Origin: Oceanospirillaceae bacterium
Lineage (GTDB): Bacteria; Pseudomonadota; Gammaproteobacteria; Pseudomonadales; Litoribrevibacteraceae
Direction of reading: 5' to 3'
Assembly (NCBI GenBank): GCA_015665455.1
Contig: JADFAD010000012.1
Coordinates: 21,606-85,605, forward strand
DNA length: 64,000 nucleotides
The position numbers were made by a program, and so were the translations under genes. Of the stretch, positions 18,340 to 28,325 are shown in pieces; the first letter of the stretch is position 1; the number at the start of each line of letters is the position of its first letter. The notes beneath the pieces were generated by a model. That model did no database searches, was not told where the DNA came from, and worked only from the letters and a program-made list of their open reading frames with translations.

Positions 18340-18660
18340 TCAAATAGATAAGTCTGCCATAGTCTTTCCTGAGGCTAAAGCTTCTTCGACCCATTTTGGT
18401 TGGCGTCCACGGCCTGTCCATGTTTCAGATGGTGAGCTTGGGTTTTGATATTTTGGTGCTACCTTTGTTTTTTTCTTTGATGGGTTTTTAAGGCCATCTA
18501 ATACGTCGTCTAAATCGAGTCCGTGTTCATTCGCAATGTTGTGTATTTGCTGTAATGCCGTTTTTTTAGCTTCTTTGGCTTTGTCTTTGATGGTTTTTTC
18601 TAAATCTATTTGTAGGGATTTTAAATCTTCTAGGGAATATTCATTGAAGTTAATTGACAT
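18340..18660 (-). CDS. H-NS family nucleoid-associated protein
   Basis: Small DNA-binding protein (106 residues) of the H-NS/HvrA type. The N-terminal half is a coiled-coil-like oligomerisation region (LEDLKSLQIDLEKTIKDKAK). After a basic linker (KKKTKV) comes the C-terminal DNA-binding motif with TWTGRGRQPKWV, matching the conserved W-x-G-x-G-R-x-P hook that enters AT-rich minor grooves. Such proteins silence AT-rich, often horizontally acquired DNA. It is transcribed toward secF, next to wzz and near the very AT-rich polysaccharide cluster, a plausible target by inference. Gene name left blank because H-NS paralogues are common. Confidence 0.9.
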   Translation of the reverse strand: MSINFNEYSLEDLKSLQIDLEKTIKDKAKEAKKTALQQIHNIANEHGLDLDDVLDGLKNPSKKKTKVAPKYQNPSSPSETWTGRGRQPKWVEEALASGKTMADLSI

Positions 18661-18784
18661 GTGTTTGATAGATCCTAGTTTAGTATTTTAGTTTAGATAA
18701 TAAAATATTATAGCTAAGTAGGAATATTAAGCGAATAGTGTTAGTTAAAATGTTTTAATTAATGCTAAGAGTGATTGTGGTTAA

Positions 18785-18806
18785 AGCCCTTTAAGTTTAA
18801 AGGGCT
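18785..18806 (-). terminator. Terminator after wzz
   Basis: Perfect 10-bp stem AGCCCTTTAA/TTAAAGGGCT with a 2-nt loop, 10 bp beyond the wzz stop; the following T-run on the - strand is short. Confidence 0.6.
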
Positions 18807-18816
18807 AGGTAGGTAA

Positions 18817-19968
18817 TTAGTTAGTTGGGATGCTGTTCTTTAGTGATTTAGGTTGCTTTATTGATGCAATAAAGCTGACAGAGTCAGCTTGTGTTTCATT
18901 GTTTGAGGGGAGTTCTTCGTGTTTTCTGTGAATAAAAAACTGTATAAGTGCGATAAGACAGCCGAATATTACTCCGAGTAATGTGCCTAATATAGTGATT
19001 AGTGTCTTTTTGGGTTTAATTGGAGCGTATGGAGTTGTAGGGCTTTTTTCAAATGAAAATAGCTGAATGTTGTTTGTCTGAATTTGTATGTTTCTATATG
19101 TGTTCAGCTTTGCGATGAGTTTGGTCAGACCGGGAATAAAAGACTCTATGTCTTTACGGTCTTTTAATAAGGAAATTCTCATATCTATGGCTTTGTGGCC
19201 TAGGGTGTATATAGGAAGAGAATAGCTTGTTAATCCGCTATTTAAATTCATGCCGTTAATTGCTTCAGGGGAAGAGGTTGTTTCGATGTTTAATGCATGG
19301 GCTATCTTTGATGCCTCTTCTAGTCTGATAATTTCATTCCTAATATCAAATTTGGCTGAATCTAATTTCTCATTGATGGCTGATTGAGTCTTGTTTATAT
19401 TTTTTTGGATTGCTGTGGTGTATTCATTGTGAATTGACTTGGCTGTTTCGGTATTTGCAAAATCGATGTACTCTTTCAATACTCTTTCTGTGTCTTGGGC
19501 ATTATTAGATTGATAATTTAGTTCGATATAGTTGTGTGTTGCTTTTTTTCCTTGGCTTTTTGTTATCGTTAGATTTTTTTTAAATTCATTATAGGCTGAA
19601 AGAGGGCTGATAGGATTACTAGGGAGAGCTTGGTATACATTGTCAATGAAGAACTGATACTTTAGATCTTGATTGAGTAGTGTTAGATACAGCCGCTGTA
19701 GCTCACTTTTCGGTGTTAGTTTTAAAAGGTTGCTGCCTTCGTCTATTTTGTGAAGCTCTGTGGTTGAGGGTTCTATAATAATTGCGTTTGTTTGGTATGT
19801 TGGAGTAGTCGATATTGCGTAAATCAGTGAGAGGCATAAGAATATTGTTGTGGTGCCAATGATAAGCTTAATATGTTTTTTTAATGCACCAAATAACTCC
19901 AGTAAGTCAATCTCGTCACTATGATGGGTGGTAGAGCTAGTATATGGAGTATTAGGGTATTTTTGCAT
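18817..19968 (-). CDS. wzz: Wzz-type polysaccharide chain-length determinant
   Basis: Inner-membrane polysaccharide co-polymerase controlling the modal length of O-antigen made by Wzy. 383 residues with the family layout: cytoplasmic N-terminus with DEIDLLELFGALKKH, first membrane helix at about residues 34-53, a long periplasmic helical region, then a Pro-rich stretch (TTPYAPIKPKK) entering the second helix at about residues 328-352. No tyrosine-kinase domain, so it is the Wzz and not the Wzc type. It sits alone between the H-NS-like gene and the aminotransferase, separated from the polysaccharide cluster by the queA-secF block. In Pseudomonas, wzz lies at one end of the O-antigen locus near uvrB, so this partly keeps the ancestral arrangement. 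Confidence 0.9.
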   Translation of the reverse strand: MQKYPNTPYTSSTTHHSDEIDLLELFGALKKHIKLIIGTTTIFLCLSLIYAISTTPTYQTNAIIIEPSTTELHKIDEGSNLLKLTPKSELQRLYLTLLNQDLKYQFFIDNVYQALPSNPISPLSAYNEFKKNLTITKSQGKKATHNYIELNYQSNNAQDTERVLKEYIDFANTETAKSIHNEYTTAIQKNINKTQSAINEKLDSAKFDIRNEIIRLEEASKIAHALNIETTSSPEAINGMNLNSGLTSYSLPIYTLGHKAIDMRISLLKDRKDIESFIPGLTKLIAKLNTYRNIQIQTNNIQLFSFEKSPTTPYAPIKPKKTLITILGTLLGVIFGCLIALIQFFIHRKHEELPSNNETQADSVSFIASIKQPKSLKNSIPTN

Positions 19969-20091
19969 TGTGCTTGCCTGCTTTTGGATTGGTTCTTTGT
20001 GCTGTTTAAAAAACGAGCGGATTTTACCACTTATTACTTGGCGGTGAAATGATGAATTTGACTGTTTTTGATGTGTTATGCCTTGATTAAA

Positions 20092-20117
20092 AAAAACGGG
20101 CCAATTGGCCCGTTTTT
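20092..20117 (-). terminator. Rho-independent terminator after the aminotransferase gene
   Basis: Stem AAAAACGGGCC/GGCCCGTTTTT with an AATT loop, 16 bp past the stop codon; a long T-run follows on the - strand. Confidence 0.9.
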
Positions 20118-20132
20118 ATACGACTTTTCGCT

Positions 20133-21323
20133 TTAGAATGTTTCGATTGCATTCTTTATGCGATTTACTGCATCTTCGAGTACATCCATGCTAGTGGCAA
20201 ATGATAATCTCATATTTCCCGGGCTGCCAAAAGCTGAGCCTGGTACTACAGCAACGCCTGCTTCGCTTAATAGGTATTCCGCAAACTCTACATCATCTTT
20301 GAATTTGTCTGAGTTAGAAATGATGCTTTGAGCGCTTGGGAATACATAAAAGGTTCCGTCACCAGGTAGGCAGTCAATGCCTGAAATGTCATTTAAAGCC
20401 TTAACCATGTAGTCATGGCGTTTTTTGAACTCAACGACCATTTCTTTTACGCAGTCTTGATTGCCGTTAATTGCGGCTTCAGAAGCGTATTGAGAAATGG
20501 ATGTTGGGTTTGAGGTGCTTTGAGATTGAATCTTCTTCATTGCGCCTATTAATTTAGCGGGGCCGCCGGCGTAGCCAATTCTCCAGCCTGTCATTGAATA
20601 GGCTTTGGATACACCGTTTAATACGATTGTGCGGTCATACAGTTCAGGGCAGGCATCAAGGATGTTACAGAAACCTTCCTTATTCCATATGATGTGTTCA
20701 TACATATCGTCTGTTGCTATTAAAACTTTCGGATGCTTAAGCAGTACGTCAGCAATTAATTTTAATTCTGCTTTTGAATAAGCAACCCCTGATGGATTTG
20801 AAGGGCTATTTATAACGAATAGGCGTGTTTTATCGGTAATTGCTGCTTCAAGCTGTTCTGCTGTTATTTTGAAGCGAGACTCGATAGTAGTTTCAATTGC
20901 AACAGGTACACCCTCGGCCATTGTTACCATATCTGGGTAAGATACCCAGTAAGGTGCAGGGATGATAACTTCATCTCCCTTGTTTAGTAGTGCAAGGGCA
21001 AGATTAAAAAAGCTTTGTTTTCCGCCGCATGAAACAAGAATCTGATTTGGTTCATAAGTAAGATTATTGTCTTTTTTAAACTTCTTGATGATTGCTTGTT
21101 TTAAAGATGGGGTTCCGTCTACCGCAGTGTATTTGGTGAAACCGTTTTGAAGTGCGGTAATGGCAGCCTGTTTAATGTGATCTGGGGTATCGAAATCAGG
21201 TTCGCCGGCACCTAGGCCAATAATATCTTTGCCTTCTGCTCGTAATTCAGCAGCACGGTTGGTAACAGCAAGCGTTGGTGATGGCTTGATTTGTTGTACG
21301 CGGTTAGACAGTTGTACGTCCAA
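20133..21323 (-). CDS. Aspartate aminotransferase (class I PLP enzyme)
   Basis: Cytoplasmic PLP-dependent transaminase, 396 residues, of the Ib (thermophile/rhizobial-type) aspartate aminotransferase subgroup. Visible features: N-terminal LSNRVQQIKPSPTL, GEPDFDTPDHIK, the NSPSNPSG block near residue 173, DDMYEHI, the PLP-lysine region LNGVSKAYSMTGWRIGY near residue 235, and RLSFATS near the C-terminus with the carboxylate-binding Arg. The gene is divergent from uvrB across a 135-bp spacer, the same arrangement as PA3139/PA3138 in P. aeruginosa. Substrate could also be another amino acid or prephenate; naming is at subgroup level. Confidence 0.92.
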   Translation of the reverse strand: MDVQLSNRVQQIKPSPTLAVTNRAAELRAEGKDIIGLGAGEPDFDTPDHIKQAAITALQNGFTKYTAVDGTPSLKQAIIKKFKKDNNLTYEPNQILVSCGGKQSFFNLALALLNKGDEVIIPAPYWVSYPDMVTMAEGVPVAIETTIESRFKITAEQLEAAITDKTRLFVINSPSNPSGVAYSKAELKLIADVLLKHPKVLIATDDMYEHIIWNKEGFCNILDACPELYDRTIVLNGVSKAYSMTGWRIGYAGGPAKLIGAMKKIQSQSTSNPTSISQYASEAAINGNQDCVKEMVVEFKKRHDYMVKALNDISGIDCLPGDGTFYVFPSAQSIISNSDKFKDDVEFAEYLLSEAGVAVVPGSAFGSPGNMRLSFATSMDVLEDAVNRIKNAIETF

Positions 21324-21458
21324 TCTTAAATCCTCTTGAAAGGCCGAATGTATGAAATCTTATGCAAAAAATTGACTTATAAATGCTAAAGCATTGCCAC
21401 TCTGCAGATAAACCCGCAGAATAATACAGTAATTTTGCCTCATCGTGAATAGAAGTCT

Positions 21459-23501
21459 ATGTCTGAAGTAACTCAATTGTCATCAAAACCAAAACCTTTA
21501 CAGGTTTCTGCGAAGTATAAGCCGGCGGGTGATCAGCCTGAGGCAATAGAAAAACTTGTGAATGGGATTAATTCTGGACTTGTCCATCAGACTTTATTAG
21601 GTGTTACTGGTTCAGGTAAAACGTTTACTATGGCTAATGTTATAGGGGAATTACAACGGCCTGCGATCGTCCTTGCTCATAATAAAACTTTAGCGGCGCA
21701 GCTTTACGGTGAGTTTAAAGAATTTTTTCCTAATAACTCTGTTGAGTATTTTGTCTCGTATTACGATTATTATCAGCCTGAAGCTTACGTCCCAAGTTCT
21801 GATACTTTCATTGATAAAGATGCCTCAGTAAATGAACACATTGAACAAATGCGCCTTTCAGCGACGAAGTCTTTATTGGAAAGAAAGGATTGTATTATTG
21901 TAGCAACGGTTTCTTCTATTTATGGTTTGGGTGATCCAGAGTCTTATTTAGGGATGATGCTGCATCTCGTCAGGGGAGATCAAATTGATCAGCGCAAAAT
22001 AATAAGACGTTTGGCTGAACTTCAATATACTCGTAATGACGCGGACTTTAGGCGTGCGACTTATCGTGTTCGAGGTGATGTTATTGATGTATTTCCTGCG
22101 GAATCTGAAAAAGAAGCAGTAAGAATTGAGTTGTTTGATGATGAAATTGAGCAATTGAGTTGGTTTGATCCTCTGACAGGTGAGGTGCTTAAAAAAGTTC
22201 CTAGGGTAACTGTCTATCCTAAAACGCACTACGTAACTCCGAGAGAGAAGATATTAGAAGCAATTGATTCTATTAAGGTCGAGCTTGAAGAGCGTCTTGG
22301 TGGGCTCAAAGAAAATAACAAGTTGGTTGAGGCTCAGCGGCTAGAGCAGCGCACTCGATATGATCTTGAGATGATGCAGGAGCTTGGCTATTGCACGGGC
22401 ATTGAAAACTATTCTCGATATTTGTCAGGTCGTGAACCAGGAAATGCGCCGCCGACTTTGTTTGATTACATTCCTGATGACGCTTTGCTGTTCATTGATG
22501 AGTCCCATGTTACGGTCCCTCAGCTCGGTGCGATGTATAAAGGAGATCGTAGTCGAAAAGAAACCTTGGTTGAGTATGGTTTTCGGCTTCCTTCTGCATT
22601 AGATAATCGCCCAATGCGATTTGATGAGTGGGAGAAAATCGCACCGCAGATGGTTTTTGTGTCGGCTACGCCTTCTAAATATGAAGAAGAGCACGCTTCA
22701 CAGATTGTTGAGCAGGTTGTAAGGCCTACAGGGTTGCTTGATCCTGAGATTGAGGTTCGCCCTGCAACTACTCAGGTTGATGATTTATTATCCGAGATTA
22801 GAAAAACAGTGCAGCGAGATGAGCGCGTTTTGGCAACTGTTTTAACTAAGCGAATGGCTGAAGACCTGACAGATTATTTGATGGACCATGGTGTGAGGGT
22901 AAGGTATCTGCATTCTGATATTGATACTGTTGAGCGAGTAGAGATTATTCGGGACCTTCGGTTGGGTGAGTTTGACGTGTTGGTGGGGATTAACCTGCTA
23001 AGAGAGGGGTTGGATATGCCTGAAGTTTCTCTTGTAACCATTTTAGATGCTGATAAAGAAGGTTTTTTGAGATCGGACCGTTCATTGATTCAGACGATTG
23101 GTCGTGCAGCTCGAAATGTAAATGGTAAAGCCATTCTGTATGCCGATCGTATGACTGGCTCTATGGAAAGGGCAATTAATGAAACTAAGAGGCGTCGAGC
23201 TAAACAGGAAGCATTTAATACTAAAAATGGTATTACTCCAAAAGGGCTTGTTAAGAATGTATCCGATATCATGGAGGGTGTTGTTCCGGGTAGCCGAGGA
23301 AAGAGTAAAGCTTCTAAGGTGGCAGAAAACTCAGCTGATTATAAAGTGGAGACAAGACATCTTACTCCAAAAGAAATACAAAAAGAGTTAACTCGCATTG
23401 AAGATGCAATGTATAAGGCGGCGAAAGATCTCCAGTTTGAGAAGGCTGCGAAAATGCGTGATGAAATTGTGCGTTTAAAACAAGAGTTAATTGAAGAGTA
23501 A
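21459..23501 (+). CDS. uvrB: Excinuclease ABC subunit B
   Basis: Nucleotide excision repair helicase-like subunit that verifies damage and recruits UvrC. 680 residues. Walker A GVTGSGKT near residues 48-55; the damage-probing beta-hairpin [10 protein letters not shown] near residue 103; Walker B FIDESH near residue 345; helicase motifs TPSKYE, TKRMAED and QTIGRAARN; and a C-terminal UVR domain ([18 protein letters not shown]) that binds UvrC. Length is normal. I looked for a LexA box upstream and found only a poor half-site match, so SOS control is not supported by sequence. Confidence 0.98.
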   Translation: MSEVTQLSSKPKPLQVSAKYKPAGDQPEAIEKLVNGINSGLVHQTLLGVTGSGKTFTMANVIGELQRPAIVLAHNKTLAAQLYGEFKEFFPNNSVEYFVSYYDYYQPEAYVPSSDTFIDKDASVNEHIEQMRLSATKSLLERKDCIIVATVSSIYGLGDPESYLGMMLHLVRGDQIDQRKIIRRLAELQYTRNDADFRRATYRVRGDVIDVFPAESEKEAVRIELFDDEIEQLSWFDPLTGEVLKKVPRVTVYPKTHYVTPREKILEAIDSIKVELEERLGGLKENNKLVEAQRLEQRTRYDLEMMQELGYCTGIENYSRYLSGREPGNAPPTLFDYIPDDALLFIDESHVTVPQLGAMYKGDRSRKETLVEYGFRLPSALDNRPMRFDEWEKIAPQMVFVSATPSKYEEEHASQIVEQVVRPTGLLDPEIEVRPATTQVDDLLSEIRKTVQRDERVLATVLTKRMAEDLTDYLMDHGVRVRYLHSDIDTVERVEIIRDLRLGEFDVLVGINLLREGLDMPEVSLVTILDADKEGFLRSDRSLIQTIGRAARNVNGKAILYADRMTGSMERAINETKRRRAKQEAFNTKNGITPKGLVKNVSDIMEGVVPGSRGKSKASKVAENSADYKVETRHLTPKEIQKELTRIEDAMYKAAKDLQFEKAAKMRDEIVRLKQELIEE

Positions 23502-23525
23502 TTAAATGAATTTTGTGGATGATTA

Positions 23526-23553
23526 TTGCTTTTATAAAAAATCTCCATATAAT
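23526..23553 (+). promoter_or_regulatory. Sigma70-type promoter for tRNA-Val
   Basis: TTGCTT at 23526-23531, 16-bp spacer, perfect TATAAT at 23548-23553, followed by the GC-rich stretch GCCGTCCC typical of stringently controlled stable RNA promoters. Confidence 0.75.
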
Positions 23554-23602
23554 GCCGTCCCACAACATATCAATTGCTGTTTCTTCAGTGAGTTATGTTT
23601 GG

Positions 23603-23679
<77 letters not shown>

Positions 23680-23741
23680 ATTTTCTTTTTTAAATCTTTT
23701 GTTACTTCTACGATATATATTTCAATTAATCCAGCTTTATG

Positions 23742-23770
23742 TTGACACTTAATCTTTGCACTTTTAGCAT
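23742..23770 (+). promoter_or_regulatory. Possible promoter for thrS-infC operon
   Basis: Perfect TTGACA at 23742-23747 and a moderate TAGCAT at 23765-23770 with 17-bp spacing, about 80 bp before the thrS start. Confidence 0.45.
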
Positions 23771-23811
23771 GGCTGACTATTTTTTATTTCATATTTCAAA
23801 AACATTATCAT

Positions 23812-23832
23812 GTGGCCTTTGGTAGGGGCCAC
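23812..23832 (+). promoter_or_regulatory. Candidate thrS translational operator (tRNA-Thr anticodon-arm mimic)
   Basis: GTGGCC (23812-23817) pairs perfectly with GGCCAC (23827-23832). Counting the flanking U-G pair, the remaining 7-nt loop reads UUGGUAG, i.e. U-U-GGU-A-G, the layout of a tRNA-Thr(GGU) anticodon loop. It lies 17 nt before the thrS ATG, next to the GAGGGGA ribosome-binding site. In E. coli, ThrRS represses its own translation by binding a similar anticodon-arm mimic upstream of thrS. Function here is inferred. Confidence 0.55.
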
Positions 23833-23849
23833 CACTGAGGGGACGAACA

Positions 23850-25769
23850 ATGCCTGTAATTACTCTTCCTGACGGCAGTCAGCGCACTTTTGAGCAAGCT
23901 GTAACAATAATGCAAGTTGCTGAAGATATTGGTCCTGGGTTGGCTAAAGCAACCATTGCTGGACGCGTAAATGGTGAGCTTCTGGATGCTTGCGAATTAA
24001 TTTCTGAAGATGCTCAACTAGCTATTATTACTGCTAAAAATGAAGAGGGTGTTGAAATTATTCGTCACTCTTGTGCTCATTTAATTGGCCACGCAATAAA
24101 ACAACTTCGTCCTGATGTTAAAATGGCGATTGGCCCTGTTATTGATGATGGTTTTTATTACGACATAGAGACTGATGAGCCGTTTACTCCGGAAGATATG
24201 GTTTCACTTGAAAAGCGCATGAAGGATTTGATCGCAACAAGTTATGATGTTGTGAAAAAGTGGACGCCTGTCGCTGAGGCACGAGCACTTTTTGAGTCGC
24301 GTGGTGAAAGCTATAAAATGGAAATTATCGACCAATTGGATGATTCAGTTTCTGAGGTTGGTTTATATCATCACGAAGAATACGTTGATATGTGTCGAGG
24401 GCCTCATGTCCCGAATACTCGTTTCCTTAAAGCGTTTCAGCTGACTAAACTGGCGGGTGCTTATTGGCGCGCCGACAGTAATAACAAAATGTTAACGCGT
24501 ATTTACGGTACCGCATGGGCTGATAAAAAAGAGCTTAAAGCTTACATTAAGCGCATTGAAGAAGCTGAAAAGCGTGATCACCGTAAACTGGCTAAAAAGT
24601 TAGATCTTTTTCATATGCAGGAAGAAGCTCCTGGAATGGTGTTTTGGCATCCTAAGGGGTGGTCTTTATATCAAGGTCTCGAGCAGTACATGCGTCAAAA
24701 GCAGCGTGAAAAAGGTTATCAGGAAATTAAGACGCCTCAAGTGGTTGATCGCTCTCTTTGGGAGAAGTCAGGCCATTGGGATAAGTTTAAAGATGATATG
24801 TTTACAACAGGCTCAGAAAGTCGTGATTATGCGATCAAGCCTATGAATTGTCCGTGTCATGTTCAGGTTTATAATCAAGGCTTAAGAAGTTATCGTGATC
24901 TGCCTTTGCGTTTGGCTGAATTTGGTAGTTGTCATCGAAATGAGCCGTCAGGCGCATTGCATGGAATTATGCGTGTGCGAGGTTTTGTACAGGATGATGG
25001 TCATATATTTGTTACAGAAGATGCTATTCAGCAGGAAGTTTCAGAGTTTATAGATTTCTTGCATGAAGTTTATGATGACTTCGGCTTTGAGGAGTTGATA
25101 TATAAGCTATCTACTCGTCCAGAAAATCGTGTTGGTTCCGATGAGATATGGGATAAGGCAGAGAAAGCCTTAGCGGATGCTCTTGATGCAAAAGATTTAC
25201 CTTGGGAAGAGTTGCCTGGTGAAGGTGCGTTCTATGGTCCGAAGATTGAGTTTTCTTTGAAGGATTGCTTAGGGCGTGTATGGCAATGTGGGACAATCCA
25301 AGTTGATTTCTCTATGCCAAGCCGCCTAAGTGCCGAATACGTTGATGAAAATGGTGAAAGAAAAGCACCTGTTATGCTACATCGTGCTATTCTTGGATCT
25401 TTCGAGCGGTTTATTGGAATACTAATCGAGCATTACGAAGGTAAGTTTCCTGTTTGGTTAGCTCCGACCCAAGTTGTTTTGATGAATATTACGGGTCGAC
25501 AGTCCGAATATGTTCAAAATATTGCAAAAAAGTTGACCGAGAACGGATTTAGAGTAAATGCGGACTTGAGAAATGAGAAGATCGGCTTTAAAATTCGCGA
25601 ACATACTTTACAAAAAGTTCCTTATCAGATTGTTGTAGGTGATAAGGAAATGGAAAACGAAGAAGTAGCGGTTCGTGCTCTCAATGGTGAAGACCTAGGA
25701 ACAATGTCTATTGATGCCCTAGAAACTCTTCTAAATAATAAAATTGCAGAGCGTGGACGTAAGCAATAA
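23850..25769 (+). CDS. thrS: Threonyl-tRNA synthetase
   Basis: Charges tRNA-Thr. 639 residues with the full bacterial layout: TGS domain (residues 1-60), editing domain with [10 protein letters not shown] (H-x3-H) near residue 74 and CRGPHV with the zinc/editing Cys near residue 183, class II catalytic core with motif 2 [15 protein letters not shown] and zinc ligands in MNCPCH, and a C-terminal anticodon-binding domain. ATG 23850 is preceded by GAGGGGACG. It heads the thrS-infC-rpmI-rplT-pheST-ihfA block; infC starts only 14 bp after its stop. Confidence 0.98.
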   Translation: MPVITLPDGSQRTFEQAVTIMQVAEDIGPGLAKATIAGRVNGELLDACELISEDAQLAIITAKNEEGVEIIRHSCAHLIGHAIKQLRPDVKMAIGPVIDDGFYYDIETDEPFTPEDMVSLEKRMKDLIATSYDVVKKWTPVAEARALFESRGESYKMEIIDQLDDSVSEVGLYHHEEYVDMCRGPHVPNTRFLKAFQLTKLAGAYWRADSNNKMLTRIYGTAWADKKELKAYIKRIEEAEKRDHRKLAKKLDLFHMQEEAPGMVFWHPKGWSLYQGLEQYMRQKQREKGYQEIKTPQVVDRSLWEKSGHWDKFKDDMFTTGSESRDYAIKPMNCPCHVQVYNQGLRSYRDLPLRLAEFGSCHRNEPSGALHGIMRVRGFVQDDGHIFVTEDAIQQEVSEFIDFLHEVYDDFGFEELIYKLSTRPENRVGSDEIWDKAEKALADALDAKDLPWEELPGEGAFYGPKIEFSLKDCLGRVWQCGTIQVDFSMPSRLSAEYVDENGERKAPVMLHRAILGSFERFIGILIEHYEGKFPVWLAPTQVVLMNITGRQSEYVQNIAKKLTENGFRVNADLRNEKIGFKIREHTLQKVPYQIVVGDKEMENEEVAVRALNGEDLGTMSIDALETLLNNKIAERGRKQ

Positions 25770-25783
25770 CTGGAGATATAGCA

Positions 25784-26320
25784 ATTAGAAATCCAAAAGC
25801 ACGTAGCGGTAAAGACCAAACTCCGATTAATGAAAATATCCGCGCGACAGAAGTTCGTCTAATTGGAGCAGACGGTGATCAAGTAGGTGTAGTACCTCTT
25901 CCTGAGGCATTACAGGTAGCCCGATCAGCCGAATTGGATTTAGTACAGATTTCTGACGGTGACCCAATCGTATGTAAGGTCATGGATTACGGCAGAAAGG
26001 TGTATGAAGATAAGCAGCGTCAGAAGCAAGCTAAGAAAAAGCAAACTAAGACGCAGCTTAAAGAAATGAAGTTTCGTCCTGGCACTGAAGAAGGGGATTA
26101 TCAGGTAAAACTACGCAACCTGATACGTTTCCTTGAGAAGGGGGATAAGGCTAAGATTTCTCTAAGATTTCGAGGTCGTGAAATGGCGCACCAGGAGATC
26201 GGCATGCAGTTGATGTTAAGGCTGGAAACAGACCTTGATGTTTACGGCACTGTTGAACAGCGTCCTAAGATGGAAGGTCGTCAAATGACGATGGTCTTAG
26301 CCCCTAAAAAGAAGAAGTAA
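25784..26320 (+). CDS. infC: Translation initiation factor IF-3 (ATT start)
   Basis: Binds the 30S subunit, prevents premature 50S joining and checks start-codon fidelity. No ATG, and no GTG or TTG before the conserved N-terminal block, gives a full-length protein: the first ordinary candidate (TTG 25934) would remove [15 protein letters not shown], which is needed for the N-domain. Reading from ATT 25784 with TGGAG 8 nt upstream gives 178 residues, the normal length, ending in the usual APKKKK tail. The C-domain signature [17 protein letters not shown] is intact. E. coli and Pseudomonas infC also start at ATT, which lets IF-3 repress its own synthesis; the same control is expected here. Confidence 0.95.
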   Translation: MRNPKARSGKDQTPINENIRATEVRLIGADGDQVGVVPLPEALQVARSAELDLVQISDGDPIVCKVMDYGRKVYEDKQRQKQAKKKQTKTQLKEMKFRPGTEEGDYQVKLRNLIRFLEKGDKAKISLRFRGREMAHQEIGMQLMLRLETDLDVYGTVEQRPKMEGRQMTMVLAPKKKK

Positions 26321-26476
26321 GTAACTTCAAAGCTTTTACCTAATTCTTGGTGATTATTTCATTGGGAGTTGGGTGAGGCTTTTTAGTGCTTATTGATTTA
26401 TTTAACCGAGCAGCTTTCTGGTACTTGGATTCCCTGAGTATTGAATTGAAAGTATGCTGAATGCGGAGTTTTAGAA

Positions 26477-26674
26477 ATGCCTAAAATGAAGACAAAGCGC
26501 GGTGCAGCTAAGCGCTTTAAAAAGACTGCGAACGGTTTTAAACACCGTCAATCTCATACCAGTCATATTTTGACTAAAAAGAGTACTAAGCGTAAGCGTC
26601 AGCTTCGTCCAAAGCATCAGGTTGAGAAGTCAGATGTGAAGTTGGTTCAGCGTATGGTTCCTTACGTAAAATAA
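26477..26674 (+). CDS. rpmI: 50S ribosomal protein L35
   Basis: 65-residue very basic ribosomal protein; the N-terminal [14 protein letters not shown] and the [10 protein letters not shown] segment are family signatures. GGAG precedes ATG 26477. A 156-bp spacer after infC could hold the L20-responsive operator known from E. coli, but I cannot identify its pairing by eye. rplT follows 24 bp downstream. Confidence 0.97.
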   Translation: MPKMKTKRGAAKRFKKTANGFKHRQSHTSHILTKKSTKRKRQLRPKHQVEKSDVKLVQRMVPYVK

Positions 26675-26698
26675 ATTGATTGGTAGAGGGTTACAATT

Positions 26699-27055
26699 AT
26701 GCCTCGCGTAAAACGTGGTGTTCAGGCGCGTCGTCGTCACAAGAAAATTCTTAAGCAAGCTAAAGGCTATTACGGTGCACGTAGTCGTGTATTTCGTGTT
26801 GCTAAGCAAGCAGTAATTAAAGCAGGTCAATACGCATACCGTGACCGTCGTCAGCGTAAGCGTCAGTTCCGTGCTTTATGGATTGCTCGTATTAATGCTG
26901 GTGCTCGTTTGAATGGTTTGTCATACAGCCGCTTCATCTCTGGCCTTAAGAAATCTAGCATTGAAATTGACCGTAAGATCCTTGCTGATCTTGCAGTGAA
27001 TGACAAGGCTGCTTTCACAGCGTTAGTTGAGAAGGCTAAGACTGCATTGGCGTAA
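26699..27055 (+). CDS. rplT: 50S ribosomal protein L20
   Basis: 118-residue basic protein binding 23S rRNA early in 50S assembly and, in E. coli, repressing rpmI-rplT translation. The N-terminal [18 protein letters not shown] and the [19 protein letters not shown] block are canonical. Preceded by AGAGGG; followed by a strong terminator, so readthrough determines how much of this operon reaches pheST. Confidence 0.98.
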   Translation: MPRVKRGVQARRRHKKILKQAKGYYGARSRVFRVAKQAVIKAGQYAYRDRRQRKRQFRALWIARINAGARLNGLSYSRFISGLKKSSIEIDRKILADLAVNDKAAFTALVEKAKTALA

Positions 27056-27076
27056 GTCATTCAGTTTGCTTTGAAG

Positions 27077-27101
27077 AAGGGGGCTTTGGCCCCCTTTTTT
27101 T
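27077..27101 (+). terminator. Rho-independent terminator after rplT
   Basis: Stem GGGGGC/GCCCCC with a TTTG loop (plus AA/TT extension) followed by seven T. Confidence 0.9.
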
Positions 27102-27161
27102 ATGTTTCTTTTTTGTCCTTTTTATTGGGCGTATGTACCATTTTTACTCCTTCTCAGGTAA
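27102..27161 (+). CDS. Candidate Phe-rich leader peptide upstream of pheS (pheM-like)
   Basis: 19-codon open frame from ATG 27102 to TAA 27159-27161: four Phe (all TTT), two Tyr and one Trp, ending in four Leu and an Arg. Its stop lies inside a palindrome (27156-27169) followed by a T-run, as in an attenuator. In E. coli the pheM leader occupies exactly this place between rplT and pheS. Against it: no ribosome-binding site is visible (the ATG follows the rplT terminator T-run), and T-rich DNA yields TTT codons by chance. Confidence 0.3.
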   Translation: MFLFCPFYWAYVPFLLLLR

Positions 27162-27178
27162 TATTACCTGTCTTTTTT
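27156..27178 (+). terminator. Palindrome plus T-run in the pheS leader (possible attenuator)
   Basis: Perfect 14-bp palindrome AGGTAATATTACCT (27156-27169) followed by GT and CTTTTTT, 55 nt before pheS. The stem is AU-rich and weak, as expected for a regulated instead of a constitutive terminator. Confidence 0.4.
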
Positions 27179-27220
27179 CTCGGCATATTTATTACTGTCG
27201 AATATCTATTATTTTCGTAA

Positions 27221-28231
<1,011 letters not shown>

Positions 28232-28325
28232 TGATCTAAGGCTGTTTCAAAGATTAGGGTCGTGTGTTGGATTATTTATAGCGACTGCTCATATAAGCAA
28301 ATATAAATACGAATTAGGATTGATT

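Noticed and set aside
20030..20055. ops/JUMPstart-like element (GGCGGTGA) near wzz
   Set aside because: It is on the + strand, while wzz is on the - strand, and it differs from GGCGGTAG in the last two bases.
21380..21440. LexA/SOS box upstream of uvrB
   Set aside because: The best candidate has a perfect ACAG half but a CCGC left half where CTGT is expected, and the other CTG/CAG pair has the wrong spacing.
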